From positions 1 to 64,000 of the forward strand of contig JABVXV010000083.1 of the NCBI GenBank assembly GCA_013365325.1: 64,000 nucleotides of DNA, read 5' to 3'. The notes below the pieces were generated by a model. That model searched no databases, had not been told where the DNA came from, and was given only the letters and a program-made list of their open reading frames with translations. This stretch comes from Dipetalonema caudispina (taxonomy: Eukaryota; Nematoda; Chromadorea; Rhabditida; Onchocercidae). The position numbers and the translations under genes are program-made. Positions 63,744 to 64,000 of the stretch are shown here, piece by piece (position 1 is the first letter of the stretch; every line of letters begins with the position of its first letter).

Positions 63744-64000
63744 ATTCCGGGAAATATGAACAAATACCATCGTCATGTTTTATTATCTGTAATGCATTTC
63801 CCTCTCTGATTTCATTATATTGTATTAGAAGAGCGATTTTTCCAGTTTTTGATTTTAAGTAGGCTTTGTATTTTACTAGTCATTTTTTTAGTTTGTTTTA
63901 TAAATTGAGTACCATTTAACGAATTGTGTTAAACTGAACATAGATGTTATTATTCTTTCTGTTTTTGGTAGGATTTTTTTTTCTGCTATCACGATTTCAT
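63744..64000 (+). other. 3' flank of phosphoglucomutase
   Basis: AT/T-rich sequence after the stop codon. I see no AATAAA here, so the poly(A) site either uses a variant signal or lies beyond the window. Confidence 0.5.

Overview
The window is nuclear DNA of a nematode. It is very AT-rich and full of homopolymer runs and microsatellites. Genes are split by short-to-medium GT-AG introns, and splice-acceptor-like TTTTCAG sites lie within a few bases of several start codons, as expected for spliced-leader trans-splicing. The gene set (Wnt, heme-type guanylyl cyclase, Dishevelled, VRK kinase, TEAD factor, neuropeptide precursor, eL37, phosphoglucomutase) is animal, and the base composition fits a spirurid/filarial (clade III) worm; that placement is inference. 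All exon models were built by hand from reading frame, splice sites and family knowledge.

Layout: (1) 1-629 (+): last two exons of a Wnt ligand gene, cut by the window edge. (2) 4256-9313 (+): complete H-NOX (soluble-type) guanylyl cyclase, 637 aa, with an ATG-only first exon and a C-terminal CaaX box. (3) 11008-19290 (-): complete dishevelled gene, 16 exons, 759 aa (DIX, PDZ, DEP), convergent with the cyclase. (4) 20368-24131 (+): VRK-family kinase, 9 exons, 505 aa, divergent from dishevelled. (5) 24132-39287: 15 kb without a recognisable gene, containing a CpG-rich island near 29.9-30.4 kb and many simple repeats; probably regulatory or 5' non-coding sequence of the next gene. (6) 39288-46404 (+): TEAD/egl-44 type transcription factor, 11 exons including a 36-nt micro-exon. 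(7) 49054-49576 (-): two-exon neuropeptide-like precursor, 108 aa, with an internally duplicated peptide. (8) 49577-57337: 7.8 kb without a gene, holding a 170-bp near-perfect palindrome and diverged direct repeats. (9) 57338-57990 (-): ribosomal protein eL37. (10) 59302-63743 (+): phosphoglucomutase, 12 exons, 571 aa, divergent from eL37; the intervening 1.3 kb holds a diverged tandem duplication.

The genes do not form one pathway, but a Wnt ligand and the Wnt transducer Dishevelled lie within 20 kb. The most notable points are the predicted prenylated cyclase with an altered heme-binding motif and a full set of catalytic residues; a dishevelled intron that needs a CG instead of AG acceptor to keep frame; the TEAD micro-exon inside the co-activator-binding domain; the 170-bp palindrome; and the neuropeptide precursor.
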